A stretch of DNA of 64,000 bases, from assembly GCA_030377865.1 (NCBI GenBank), contig JAUCGA010000014.1:1-64000 (forward strand), written 5' to 3'. The position numbers were made by a program, and so were the translations under genes. This DNA is from Anaerolineales bacterium HSG25. GTDB taxonomy: Bacteria; Chloroflexota; Anaerolineae; 4572-78; J111. Positions 1 through 8,359 of the stretch are shown here, one piece after another (the first letter of the stretch is position 1; every line of letters starts with the position of its first letter). The notes beneath the pieces were generated by a model. That model was not told the origin of the DNA. It was given only the letters and a program-made list of their open reading frames with translations, and did no database searches.

Positions 1-1526
1 TGCCACCACCAGTTTTAGAGTTAAAAGGAATAACCAAACAGTTTCCGGGTGTATTAGCCAACGATAATGTGAATTTAATCCTACGTAAAGGGAAAATTCA
101 TGCATTGTTAGGCGAAAACGGAGCCGGAAAAAGTACATTGATGAATATTCTCTATGGTCTGTATACCCCGACCAAAGGGGAGATTCACATCGACGGTAAG
201 TTGGCTCATTTTGACGGGCCGACCGATGCCATTGCACACGGTATCGGCATGGTGCATCAGCATTTTATGTTGGTGCCAGTTTTAACCGTAGCCGAAAATG
301 TTATGCTCGGTGAAGAATCGATGCAGAACGGTGTTTTTTTAGACCGAAAAACCGCCGCGAGCAAAGTAAACGAAATCTCGGAGAAGTATAATCTGCGGGT
401 TGATCCAAACGCTTATGTGGGTGACTTGCCGGTTGGTCTGCAACAGCGGGTCGAGATTATCAAAGTTCTGTATCGAAATGCCAAAATTCTGATTTTGGAC
501 GAGCCGACTGCGGTATTGACTCCGCAAGAGGTGGATGAACTGTTCAAAATCATGAAACTGCTGGCTAGTCAAGGGGTGGCAATTGTCTTCATCACTCACA
601 AGCTGAAAGAGGTGCTGGCTATGGCCGACCGGATTACGGTCATCCGACGCGGAAAGACCGTCGGTACAGCCAAACCGGCTGAGTCGACAGAAATGTCACT
701 GGCCGAACTCATGGTCGGGCGACCGGTAGAGTTGACCGTCAACAAGAAAAAGGCTCAACCTAAAGACCCCGTATTGCAAGTAAAAAATCTGTTCATTAAA
801 GACCAGCATCATGGTTTGGCACTTGATGATGTGTCGTTTGATATTCGCTCTGGCGAAGTGTTAGGTGTCGCCGGAATTCAGGGCAATGGTCAAACCGAAG
901 TGGTCGAGGCGATTACTGGCCTGCACAAGGTTGACGCGGGCACAATTACGATTGATGGCACCGATGTGACCAACTCCTCACCCCGTCGTATCACCGAGTT
1001 AGAGGTTTCTCATGTGCCGGAAGACCGTCACCGAGATGGTCTCGTTCTCTCCTTCCCCATTCGGGATAATGTGATGTTGAACACTTATTACAACACCTTT
1101 GCCAACGGGATTGTGATTGACGAGGAGAAGGTGGCTCAAACGGCGACGGCATGGGTGGAGGCGTATGATGTCCGCACTCCAAGTATAGAGACCACCGCCG
1201 GGTCACTGTCGGGCGGGAATCAGCAAAAGTTGATTGTAGCCCGTGAATTTTCTCGGCCACTCAAACTGCTGGTCGTCTCCCAGCCAACGCGGGGGGTTGA
1301 TGTCGGCTCGATTGAGTATATCCATGCTCGTATCATCGAAAAACGGGACGCGGGCGCGGCGGTGCTAGTCGTCTCCACCGAGTTGGATGAGGTGCGCTCC
1401 CTATCAGACCGAATCGCGGTCATGTACGATGGCAAAATTGTGGCTATCATCCCCGCCGATGAGGTCAGCAAAGAACAGTTGGGCCTGCTCATGGCCGGCA
1501 TCCCCAAAGATGAGGTATTTGGGTGA
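1..1526 (+). CDS. ABC importer ATP-binding protein, nucleoside/simple-sugar (BMP) type, 5' end cut by the window
   Basis: Energises import by the two permeases downstream. The reading frame is open from base 3, so the GTG at 69 is not the start; the upstream residues (LELKGITKQFPGVLAND) are the normal N-terminus of the family. There are two ABC domains. The first has Walker A GENGAGKST, signature LPVGLQQRVEI and Walker B ILILDEPTAVL. The second has the degenerate loop GIQGNGQTE, signature LSGGNQQKLIVAREF and SQPTRGVDVG in place of Walker B. This asymmetric pair is usual for the YufO/NupO/RbsA-like ATPases. The partner permeases start about 2.4 kb downstream, separated from it by two unrelated nuclease-type genes. 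The binding lipoprotein is not in the window. Family certain; substrate (nucleosides most likely) inferred. Confidence 0.93.
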   Translation, partial: PPPVLELKGITKQFPGVLANDNVNLILRKGKIHALLGENGAGKSTLMNILYGLYTPTKGEIHIDGKLAHFDGPTDAIAHGIGMVHQHFMLVPVLTVAENVMLGEESMQNGVFLDRKTAASKVNEISEKYNLRVDPNAYVGDLPVGLQQRVEIIKVLYRNAKILILDEPTAVLTPQEVDELFKIMKLLASQGVAIVFITHKLKEVLAMADRITVIRRGKTVGTAKPAESTEMSLAELMVGRPVELTVNKKKAQPKDPVLQVKNLFIKDQHHGLALDDVSFDIRSGEVLGVAGIQGNGQTEVVEAITGLHKVDAGTITIDGTDVTNSSPRRITELEVSHVPEDRHRDGLVLSFPIRDNVMLNTYYNTFANGIVIDEEKVAQTATAWVEAYDVRTPSIETTAGSLSGGNQQKLIVAREFSRPLKLLVVSQPTRGVDVGSIEYIHARIIEKRDAGAAVLVVSTELDEVRSLSDRIAVMYDGKIVAIIPADEVSKEQLGLLMAGIPKDEVFG

Positions 1527-1538
1527 TAAACGAAGTCT

Positions 1539-1567
1539 CCTACGAGGTGTGTCTTTCTCCTCGTAGG
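1539..1567. repeat. Short hairpin CCTACGAGG/CCTCGTAGG
   Basis: Perfect 9-bp arms CCTACGAGG and CCTCGTAGG around a pyrimidine-rich loop, 13 bases after the ABC ATPase stop. A related hairpin lies near 16388-16424. No T-tract follows, so it looks more like a dispersed palindrome than a terminator. Confidence 0.5.
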
Positions 1568-1610
1568 TGTTGAAACACGGTGCTATCATCGTCAATAAGA
1601 GAGGATTACC

Positions 1611-2198
1611 ATGTTAGCTCAAAGAAAAACAGCCGATACCCATTATACACCGCAAGAGTATCTTCGTTTGGAAAAACAGGCCGTGACTCGAAGTGAATAT
1701 CATCAAGGACAAATTGTCGCAATGGCCGGGGCGACTGTCACCCACAATCGTATCAATGTCAATCTAACCATCGAATTGGGCAATCTCTTGCGTGATAAAC
1801 CCTGTGATCTATTTGCCAATGATATTCGAGTTCAGTTGCCAAGAGAAGACCGCTATGTTTACCCTGATCTGGTCATCGTTTGCGGTGAACCAGAGTTTGA
1901 CGAAGACGATCCAGATACGCTCATCAATCCACAAGTGATTATTGAGGTACTATCTAACTCAACCGCCAACTATGATCGGGGTGATAAGTTCCATGCTTAC
2001 TGGACGCTCGATTCTTTTGCCGAATATGTGCTGGTTGACCAATATAAAATGCGAGTTGAGTACTTTCGTCGAGCGAATGAAAAACTGTGGGAGTTGCGGG
2101 TTCTGACCAAACCCGATGATCTGTTAGAGCTAAAATCGCTTGATGTGGTGCTTCCCTTAAGCAGTATCTATCGTCGGGTACATATTAAGACTGAATAA
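1611..2198 (+). CDS. Uma2 family (DUF820) PD-(D/E)XK endonuclease-like protein
   Basis: 195 residues, the usual Uma2 size. The restriction-endonuclease-like core is visible: YPDLVIVCG with D86, IIEVLSNST with E112, then YDRGDKFHAYW with the conserved lysine. An N-terminal YTPQEYLRLE segment is also typical. The gene starts with ATG after AGAGAGGATTACC. Uma2 genes are abundant in Cyanobacteria and Chloroflexota; their biological role is not settled, although the fold predicts nuclease activity. It sits inside what should be a contiguous transporter operon, 33 bases before another PD-(D/E)XK protein, so the two may have arrived together. Confident of family, not of function. Confidence 0.88.
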   Translation: MLAQRKTADTHYTPQEYLRLEKQAVTRSEYHQGQIVAMAGATVTHNRINVNLTIELGNLLRDKPCDLFANDIRVQLPREDRYVYPDLVIVCGEPEFDEDDPDTLINPQVIIEVLSNSTANYDRGDKFHAYWTLDSFAEYVLVDQYKMRVEYFRRANEKLWELRVLTKPDDLLELKSLDVVLPLSSIYRRVHIKTE

Positions 2199-2231
2199 CG
2201 ATCTAGGGCAAATATACACCAAGAAAAACTT

Positions 2232-3845
2232 ATGCGAACATTTACTTCTTATGAAGAGGTCAATACCAATGTTAATTACTATGTTCCCCGTGAGGAGTTG
2301 ATTGAACAAGGTTGTAATCAGCTACTAGGGAATGAGCCGAGTTACGGTGGGCATTACATGACCGTGTGGGCACCTCGGCAAACGGGTAAAAGTTGGGTCA
2401 TGCGCCAAGTGGTTGACCGAATCATGGAACGGGGTGATTTTGAGGTTGCGATTATAACCTTGCAATCCACCAAAACAGCCAAAAATGAGCAGGACGTTTT
2501 GGATGTATTTGTCCAAAAATTACGGAAAGGATTCGGCAGAGATTTTCCAGATATCGTCTCATGGAAGGAGTTGGACAATTTGTTCTCCACCATCTATTTT
2601 GATAAGCCTGTAATTTTGATTCTGGATGAGTTTGACTCGATGGGAGAACAGTTCATCAACGATTTCGCCAATGAGTTCAGGAACATGTACGGCGACCGAG
2701 TGAACGAACGAGGCAAGCTGAGTAGTGAAAAAAGTTGTCTATTGCATGGTTTGGCCTTGGTCGGTGTGCGGGCAGTACTGGGCATAGAGAGTCGTAGCGG
2801 TTCACCTTTTAACGTGCAACGGAGTCTGCATGTACCTAATCTGACCTTTGCCGAAGTGGAGTCGATGTACAAATGGTACGAACGGGAAAGTGGACAAACG
2901 GTAGAAGACCGCGTCCTTGAACAAATCTACTATGTTACCCAAGGTCAACCCGGACTGGTCAGTTGGTTTGGGGAGTTGTTGACCAAAGCATACCAGCCAA
3001 GACCGAAGCAACCACTGCTCGATTGGGAGGCTTGGGAGTTGGCTTGGAATAGCGCCCGCTATCTTGAACCGAATAATACGGTTATGAATTTGATAGCCAA
3101 AGCGAGAGCCTCTGAGTATCGAGACTATCTATTGCAACTGTTTTCTCAATCGAATATCCCTTTTTCTTTCCACTACCCTACCCATAGCTACTTATATATG
3201 CATGGGATTATTGTGCCGGAGACAACGCGACAACCTAATGGCAAAATTATCAATGTTTGTCGTTTTAGTTCGCCGTTTATTCAGGATTGTATCTATGATG
3301 CTTTGGGGCATGAGTTGGTACCGCGGAGCCGGATATTGGCTCTGGAGGTGGGGGATGATTTGGCCGACGTTTTAGACCCGACCAAGAAGAACCTCGATTT
3401 GCCAGCCCTGCTTCAGCGTTACAAAGATTATCTGCTTCGCTTGAAAACCGCCGGATACAACCCTTGGAAGGAACAACCTCGTAGGGAAACTGATTTACAG
3501 TTGACCGAGGCAGTGGGCCATTTTCATCTCTACGCTTGGCTTAAGGAGGCCATCGGTGATTTATGTATCATCAGTCCAGAGTTCCCAACGGGCAATGGCA
3601 AGGTCGATTTGCATATTCGTTATGAGCAGAAGCAAGGCATTATCGAGCTAAAGAGTTTTAAGAATGTGGCAGTATTGAAACAGGATCAAGGCAAAGCGGC
3701 GGCCTACGCCAACAGTTTGGGCTTAGACAATATCACAATGGCTGTTTTTGTACCTGTTTTAGATGAGGCGGTGTTAGCCAAACTGTCTGGAGTAGAAATA
3801 ATTAAGGGTATTAAAGTGACGGTTATGGCAATTGGATGGGTATAA
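2232..3845 (+). CDS. AAA-like ATPase with C-terminal PD-(D/E)XK nuclease domain
   Basis: 537 residues. N-terminal ATPase: Walker A APRQTGKS (47-54), Walker B ILILDEFDSM with D132. The end of the protein carries a nuclease signature, GKVDLHI (D459) followed by GIIELKSFK (E472, K474), the D...ExK arrangement of PD-(D/E)XK enzymes. The architecture resembles the AAA-like proteins common in Cyanobacteria and Chloroflexota, whose function is unknown; a defence or mobile-element role is often suspected. A weak ribosome site precedes the ATG. It is followed 40 bases later by a transporter permease, so it interrupts the operon. It is distinct from the AAA/PD-(D/E)XK pseudogene near 60 kb, which belongs to another family. 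Confidence 0.82.
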   Translation: MRTFTSYEEVNTNVNYYVPREELIEQGCNQLLGNEPSYGGHYMTVWAPRQTGKSWVMRQVVDRIMERGDFEVAIITLQSTKTAKNEQDVLDVFVQKLRKGFGRDFPDIVSWKELDNLFSTIYFDKPVILILDEFDSMGEQFINDFANEFRNMYGDRVNERGKLSSEKSCLLHGLALVGVRAVLGIESRSGSPFNVQRSLHVPNLTFAEVESMYKWYERESGQTVEDRVLEQIYYVTQGQPGLVSWFGELLTKAYQPRPKQPLLDWEAWELAWNSARYLEPNNTVMNLIAKARASEYRDYLLQLFSQSNIPFSFHYPTHSYLYMHGIIVPETTRQPNGKIINVCRFSSPFIQDCIYDALGHELVPRSRILALEVGDDLADVLDPTKKNLDLPALLQRYKDYLLRLKTAGYNPWKEQPRRETDLQLTEAVGHFHLYAWLKEAIGDLCIISPEFPTGNGKVDLHIRYEQKQGIIELKSFKNVAVLKQDQGKAAAYANSLGLDNITMAVFVPVLDEAVLAKLSGVEIIKGIKVTVMAIGWV

Positions 3846-3885
3846 TTGACCGTTGCTCAATAAATTTTGACACTAGGAGAGGTTT

Positions 3886-5049
3886 ATGTCTAATACAAAG
3901 CTAGTTCGAGAGGCATTAGAAGCGCTTCTCATTCCAATTTTAGCCGTGATAACCGCCTTGATTATCGGCGGGTTTATTATTGTTGTCACCGACCCCAATG
4001 TCTACAGTGCCTTCCGAGAGGGAGGTATCGTGGCCGGGTTCTCGGCTGTTGCGGGTGGGGTCTGGATCGCCTATAGCTCCATGTTTATGGGGTCGCTTGG
4101 CTCGTTGCGAAACATGAGCGAAAGTTTGGTTGAATCTACGCCCTATATTTTTGCTGGATTAGCGGTGGCCGTCGGCTTTCGGGGTGGGCTGTTCAACATC
4201 GGGGTGGAGGGACAGTTGTTGGTCGGAGCAATGGCCTCGGTTTATGTTGCCACCAACTTTAGCCTACCGTGGATCATCCACATGCCGTTGTGTATCATTG
4301 TCGGCATGCTGGCGGGTGGGCTGTGGGCGGCAATAGCTGGCTATCTCAAGGCCGAAACCGGCGCGCATGAGGTCATCACCACGATCATGATGAACTATAT
4401 CGTCTATCTCTTTTTTGATTGGTCGATTAACGGTTTTTTATGCCGCGAAGGATGCGCCTCACCGGTGTCGGGCTTAGTGCCAGAATCGGCCTTTCTGCCC
4501 CAAATCAACGACTTTTTAGTCCAAAGCACCGCTTATCGCATCCATGCCGGTTTTATCATTGCCTTATTGGTAGCGACCTTTATCTGGTGGATTTTGTTCA
4601 AAACCACCATCGGCTTTGAGATTCGAACGGTCGGAGCCAATCCGAACGCGGCTCGTTATGGTGGGATCAACACCACCAAAGTAACTGTCATGACGATGGC
4701 GATTAGCGGTGGGTTAGCTGGATTGGCCGGAGCGGCCCAACTGTTGGGGGTCAATCGAGTCTTAGCCAGTGGTTTTTCGGCTGGATATGGATTTGATGCT
4801 ATCGCCCTAGCCTTGTTGGGACGAAGCCATCCCTTGGGTGTGGTCTTGGCCGCCATTCTGTTTGGTACGCTCCGCAGTGGCGCGACGAGCATGCAACTGA
4901 GTGCCGAAATCCCGACCGACATCATCGCCGTCATTCAAGCCTTGGTGATCGTCTTTATTGCCGCACCCGCCATTATTCGCCGTATCTACCGCCTCAAACC
5001 CAAAGCCGACGACGAAGGCGCTCCGGTGGTTCGAGGTTGGGGAGCGTAG
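3886..5049 (+). CDS. ABC importer permease (BPD_transp_2, YufP-like)
   Basis: 387-residue polytopic inner-membrane protein with about nine hydrophobic segments, starting near residue 12. The family motif is visible at about 246-261 (IRTVGANPNAARYGGI), the cytoplasmic loop that contacts the ATPase in RbsC/YufP-type permeases. GLFNIGVEGQLLVGA (about 103-117) is a further BMP-family hallmark. Strong Shine-Dalgarno (CTAGGAGAGG) before the ATG. It pairs with the permease at 5265 to form a heterodimeric channel, and the ATPase at the window start should drive both. The substrate is probably a nucleoside or related sugar, by family. Confidence 0.92.
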   Translation: MSNTKLVREALEALLIPILAVITALIIGGFIIVVTDPNVYSAFREGGIVAGFSAVAGGVWIAYSSMFMGSLGSLRNMSESLVESTPYIFAGLAVAVGFRGGLFNIGVEGQLLVGAMASVYVATNFSLPWIIHMPLCIIVGMLAGGLWAAIAGYLKAETGAHEVITTIMMNYIVYLFFDWSINGFLCREGCASPVSGLVPESAFLPQINDFLVQSTAYRIHAGFIIALLVATFIWWILFKTTIGFEIRTVGANPNAARYGGINTTKVTVMTMAISGGLAGLAGAAQLLGVNRVLASGFSAGYGFDAIALALLGRSHPLGVVLAAILFGTLRSGATSMQLSAEIPTDIIAVIQALVIVFIAAPAIIRRIYRLKPKADDEGAPVVRGWGA

Positions 5050-5079
5050 AACGTGTTGCAATTATGAATTATAAATTAT

Positions 5080-5240
5080 GAATTACGGTAGTGTTGACCT
5101 GTTGACTGATAGCTTTGGGCTAAAGCCACAAGGCTAAGAGCTTCAAGACGGCCTAAATAGCTGGCTTCAGCCTGCTTTAGCTTTTAGCATCGGGATTGAT
5201 TCCGATGCGTCATCAGTCAAGATAACAAATTACGAATTAC
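5080..5240. mobile_element. Miniature inverted-repeat element, family A copy 1
   Basis: Element 5087-5233 lies between the two permease genes, flanked by the direct repeat GAATTAC (5080-5086 and 5234-5240), a probable target-site duplication. Outer arms contain GTTGACTGAT and its complement ATCAGTCAA; the inner cargo contains GGGCTAAAGCCACAAGGCT and a complementary GGCTTCAGCCTGC segment. Closely related to the copy at 15066-15223. It has no coding capacity. It could alter the ratio of the two permeases by adding a hairpin to the operon mRNA. Confidence 0.75.
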
Positions 5241-5264
5241 GCCATATCTACAGGAGAGAACAGT

Positions 5265-6644
5265 ATGAGCAGTATGACCGCAACGATAAGTGCAACTCTA
5301 AAGGAAGAACGAAGCATGAAAATGGGGATATTTTTCTTGTTCCTTGCTGTTGCTATTGTCTTCTTTTTTATTTTTAATAGTAATGTCACTAGCGACATGA
5401 CCACCACCTTTGGCCTGAATCGGGGCAAGGCGGCGATTGAACTACCTCCCTTAGAACTACCGACTCAAATGACCTTGTGGGCTGTCGCCATTCTGATTGG
5501 TTTTATCGGTGGTTGGCAACTTTCAAAAGGATTTAAGAATGTCAACGGAATGTTGCTGGCCGCTTGTCTCCTGTTTGTCTTTGCCTTTTTGACATGGGCG
5601 GCGCGAGGCAAGTCGATGAACATGGTCGGCATGCTCTACGAGTCGCTGACGAGGGCTACACCGATTGCTTTCGGAGCGCTGAGTGGTATTTTGTGTGAAC
5701 GGGCAGGCGTGGTTAACATCGCCATCGAGGGTATGATGCTCAGTGGAGCAATGGTCTCGGTGGTGGTAGCCAGTATTCTGCGTAATCACGATGCCGTCCA
5801 CCCCGAAACAGGCGAGATGCTCTATCCGGCTTGGCTCTCCTCGATTGGATCGACCTTGGAGATGATGAATATCTCAGATGCCTTGCCGTGGCATCTGATG
5901 ATTGGTCTGCTTGGAGGGATATTTATCGGGGGACTGCTGGCGGCCTTCCATGCTTGGCTCTCGATAGAGTATAAGGTAGACCAGATTATCAGCGGCACGG
6001 TCATCAACATTTTTTCGTTGGGCATGACCAGTTTCCTGAGCCAGCGATTCTTGCAACCGCTTCAAGCTCTGAACAGTAGCGGAACCTTCAAGCCCATGCC
6101 GATTCCGGGGTTGTCCAACATCCCAATTATTGGCCCATTGTTGTTCGAGCGTCCGTTTTTGGTCTACGTCCTGTTTGCTCTGGTTATCGGAATCCATGTG
6201 ATGCTGTTTTATACCCGCTGGGGCTTACGCACCATCGCCGTAGGAGAACACCCCAAAGCGGCGGATACCTTAGGCATCAACGTGTTTCGGATGCGGTATA
6301 TCAACGTGATTGTGGGTGGCATGGTGGCTGGCTTGGGTGGAGCTTACTTCACCCTTGGCTCGGTGGGGCGTTTCGACGAAAATCTGACCGCAGGAAAGGG
6401 ATTCATCGGTTTGGCGGCCATGATATTTGGTAAATGGACGGCCCTGGGCGCGTTCGGAGCCTCGCTGATTTTTGGTTTTGCCGATGCACTCCAGCAAAAA
6501 CTGCAAATCTTCTCTAGTCAGGTACCAATTCCAAGTGAGTTTTTGCTGATGGGGCCATACATCATCACCATCATCATCTTGGCCGGAGTGATTGGCCGAG
6601 CCATTCCTCCCGCGGCGGATGGGATTCCTTATGAGAAGGAGTAG
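5265..6644 (+). CDS. ABC importer permease (BPD_transp_2, YufQ-like)
   Basis: 459 residues, longer than usual because of an N-terminal extension holding one extra membrane segment (about 18-37) before the conserved core. The core has RATPIAFGALSGILCERAGVVNIAIEG-type sequence and the ATPase-contact loop GEHPKAADTLGIN (about 327-339). CAGGAGAGAACAGT precedes the ATG. Partner of the permease at 3886. The operon ends here: the stop is followed by a 40-bp tandem repeat array and a long hairpin. Family assignment is firm; nucleoside specificity is inferred from family. Confidence 0.92.
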   Translation: MSSMTATISATLKEERSMKMGIFFLFLAVAIVFFFIFNSNVTSDMTTTFGLNRGKAAIELPPLELPTQMTLWAVAILIGFIGGWQLSKGFKNVNGMLLAACLLFVFAFLTWAARGKSMNMVGMLYESLTRATPIAFGALSGILCERAGVVNIAIEGMMLSGAMVSVVVASILRNHDAVHPETGEMLYPAWLSSIGSTLEMMNISDALPWHLMIGLLGGIFIGGLLAAFHAWLSIEYKVDQIISGTVINIFSLGMTSFLSQRFLQPLQALNSSGTFKPMPIPGLSNIPIIGPLLFERPFLVYVLFALVIGIHVMLFYTRWGLRTIAVGEHPKAADTLGINVFRMRYINVIVGGMVAGLGGAYFTLGSVGRFDENLTAGKGFIGLAAMIFGKWTALGAFGASLIFGFADALQQKLQIFSSQVPIPSEFLLMGPYIITIIILAGVIGRAIPPAADGIPYEKE

Positions 6645-6647
6645 TAC

Positions 6648-6847
6648 GATTTTAGATTTGCGATTTTGGATTTTGGATTACCCGTTGGATTTTAGATTTG
6701 CGATTTTGGATTTTGGATTACCCGTTGGATTTTAGATTTGCGATTTTGGATTTTAGATTACCCGTTGGATTTTAGATTTGCGATTTTGGATTTTAGATTA
6801 CCCGTTGGATTTTAGATTTGCGATTTTGGATTTTAGATTACCCGATA
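6648..6847. repeat. Five-copy 40-bp tandem repeat
   Basis: Five head-to-tail units, exactly 40 bp apart (6648, 6688, 6728, 6768, 6808). Each contains GATTTTAGATTTGCGATTTT and ends in TTACCCGTTG; the last unit ends in CCCGATA. Units 1-2 read TTTTGGATTA where units 3-5 read TTTTAGATTA, so copies have begun to diverge in blocks. There are no spacers, so it is not a CRISPR array. Confidence 0.95.
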
Positions 6848-6869
6848 GAACCTTTAGCCTGAACTAATT

Positions 6870-6948
6870 AACACAGAGGAACACGGAGGAACACAGAGAA
6901 AAAGTGAATCATTTTTTCCTCTGTGTATCTCCGTGTTCCTCTGTGTTT
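6870..6948. repeat. Long imperfect hairpin after transporter operon
   Basis: Arms AACACAGAGGAACACGGAGG... (6870-6898) and its near complement ...CTCCGTGTTCCTCTGTGTTT (6919-6948) around an A/T-rich loop. With about 30-nt arms it would fold strongly in RNA and may serve as a bidirectional transcript end, though it lacks a clean T-run. It resembles the dispersed palindromes elsewhere in the window. Confidence 0.7.
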
Positions 6949-6984
6949 CTATTTTAGCCTTCCCTAAACCAGTTTGTCGGGTGG

Positions 6985-7078
6985 CCATAAGTGTCAACTT
7001 AACGTTTGTAGTAGGCGATTCATCGCCCTCAAAGGCACTGAAGTGCCTACTACGAACTTCTTAAGTTGACAGTCATGG
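6985..7078. mobile_element. Miniature element, family H copy 1
   Basis: Terminal inverted repeats CATAAGTGTCAACTTAA and TTAAGTTGACAGTCATG enclose an inner hairpin GTAGTAGGC.../GCCTACTAC. The same termini enclose a different inner hairpin at 18887-19020. No target duplication is evident here. Confidence 0.65.
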
Positions 7079-7172
7079 TTGTGAATATTGGTCAAGTGGC
7101 TTGAGAAGTCAATCACTGATTGGTTGAGTCATTCCACCAGTGGCGGGATTCTGTAAAAGAAGGAGTAACAAC

Positions 7173-7454
7173 ATGGTTGAAACCACGTATGAAATCAAAA
7201 TTCCTAAACCATTGGTTGAATTTGGCTTTGATCAGATTCAAGTCCAACAAAAAGTGGTTGAGTGGCTGGCGTTGTCGCTATTTACCCAAGACCGAGTTTC
7301 GTCGGGGAAAGCGGCCCAGTTGTTAAACATTACTCGAATCCAGTTCTTGGCACTGTTGCGTCAGTATGGGATTGCTTATATAAATTACGATGAGAATGAG
7401 TTGTTAGAGGAGTTCCAAGCAGTTGAGGCGTTGACGGTTAGGCCAACCTCATGA
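7173..7454 (+). CDS. UPF0175 family antitoxin-like protein
   Basis: 93 residues. The frame is open further 5' to a GTG at 7140, but a good Shine-Dalgarno (AGAAGGAGTAACAAC) places the start at ATG 7173. The C-terminal half SSGKAAQLLNITRIQFL...GIAY is the UPF0175 helix-turn-helix-like signature. UPF0175 genes commonly precede DUF3368 PIN-domain genes as the antitoxin of a toxin-antitoxin pair. Here the stop overlaps an ATG in the ATGA arrangement, and that ATG opens the first 12 codons of exactly such a PIN gene, which is then broken. The antitoxin itself looks intact. Confidence 0.8.
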   Translation: MVETTYEIKIPKPLVEFGFDQIQVQQKVVEWLALSLFTQDRVSSGKAAQLLNITRIQFLALLRQYGIAYINYDENELLEEFQAVEALTVRPTS

Positions 7455-7540
7455 TTGTAGTCTCTAATACGACTCCGTTAATTGGGAATTGGCGAATGGC
7501 TGTGGTTACTCTCCTGCTTGGTGCAATACCGCATCAATAA
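7451..7540 (+). pseudogene. N-terminal stub of DUF3368 PIN toxin gene
   Basis: Begins MIVVSNTTPLIG (7451-7486), the classic N-terminus of DUF3368/PIN proteins including the first active-site position (Asn here, Asp in most relatives). The frame then runs into unrelated sequence and stops at 7540. The remainder of the gene lies inverted immediately downstream (7506-7958, minus). Translationally coupled by ATGA overlap to the UPF0175 gene, as an intact toxin gene would be. Confidence 0.75.
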
Positions 7541-7976
7541 CCGTTTGGCTGATACTAAATCCCTGTTGACACAATTTTTCTATGTCGGGACGAATAACAG
7601 GCAACAAACCAGTCTGTTTAGACTTAAGCAGGATTCCAAGTGTGCCAATTTTTGGTAGCCCTAGTTGGGACAGCTTTTTCCGTCCTTTTCGTTCATCCAT
7701 CAAAACCCAACTTGCGTTGAGTTCCTGAGCCAATGCGATAGTTTCAGCCTCGCCTAAATCTAGCTCGTTTAGAAAAAGATTTACATTTGAATGGTTTTGG
7801 GCATGATGCGTTGAAATCCAATCTGCGGTTGACACCTCTTGTTTCGCACCACCTTCTTCACGTCCATGTGTCACCGCTTCATCGTAGACGGCTTGGGCAA
7901 TGTGGATTTTGCCAAATAGCTGACGTAACAAATCAAACCGTTGAATTGTGGCTAAACCCTTGAGCGTAGCACCCAT
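7506..7976 (-). pseudogene. Inverted body of DUF3368 PIN toxin gene
   Basis: From GLATIQRFDLLRQLFG onward (about 7958 down to 7506) this is the middle and C-terminus of a DUF3368 PIN nuclease: YDEAV, ELDLGEAETIALAQE and WVLMDERKGRK supply three of the expected acidic positions. The first six codons (MGATLK) come from an adjoining repeat, not from the family. The natural N-terminus sits on the opposite strand at 7451. The body therefore lacks strand 1 and its acidic residue and is probably inactive even if translated. Confidence 0.75.
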
Positions 7977-8054
7977 CGATAACCGGAATCCGGGTCGGGG
8001 AGCCGCTTAGCATCGCCAGCCCGCTAACGGTCTGATGGGTGCTACGTTCAAAGG
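7955..8054. mobile_element. Miniature element at the PIN-gene breakpoint
   Basis: Imperfect terminal inverted repeats of about 22 bp, containing CGTAGCACCCATC (left) and GATGGGTGCTACG (right), around a GC-rich centre. Its left edge coincides with the point where PIN homology stops, so its insertion is probably linked to the rearrangement. Confidence 0.6.
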
Positions 8055-8359
8055 GAAATTAACAAAATGAAGAATAAAGAACGCAAATTCGCTCATTCAC
8101 CATTCGTAAATTCGTACAAAAAAACCTCCGCGATGGCTGACACCGTGAAGGTATGGGGGTTAGCATGGTATCTGTTTTGGCCTACCATAAAGATTAGGCC
8201 AAACTATAAACACAATGTTATAATCCGTCTTGCCTCACGGTGGTCTTTCCACCGAGTGGAGTTGGAGTCACCCCTGCACAGGGGGAGGCTCCATCTAACT
8301 AGTATTAAAGTTTAAGTGCGGCTATCGTAGCATGATTTAATTATTTGAGCAAATGAAGT
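8055..8359. other. Intergenic region with stacked hairpins; possible small RNA
   Basis: No convincing gene. A short plus ORF (8067-8315) has no family features and crosses obvious palindromes. Visible structures are ACCTCCGCG.../CGTG..AGGT at about 8126-8156, TTTGGCCTA/TAGGCCAAA at about 8174-8203, a TATAAT at about 8217-8222, then GGTGG/CCACC and a nested GTTGGAG...CCCCTGCACAGGGGG...CTCC structure up to about 8300. The last part could be a small structured transcript; I do not recognise a known RNA family. Confidence 0.35.

Noticed and set aside
6648-6847. CRISPR-like array.
   Set aside because: Units are directly adjacent with no unique spacers, and no cas genes are present.
7451-8063. Phase-variable invertible switch for the PIN toxin, because of the short inverted repeats GTTAATT/AATTAAC.
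   Set aside because: Flipping the block back would place the miniature element between codon 12 and the body, giving an early stop. The repeats are only 7 bp and no invertase is near.
8067-8315. 82-codon plus-strand ORF.
   Set aside because: It crosses several hairpins, has no family resemblance and no ribosome site; treated as non-coding.
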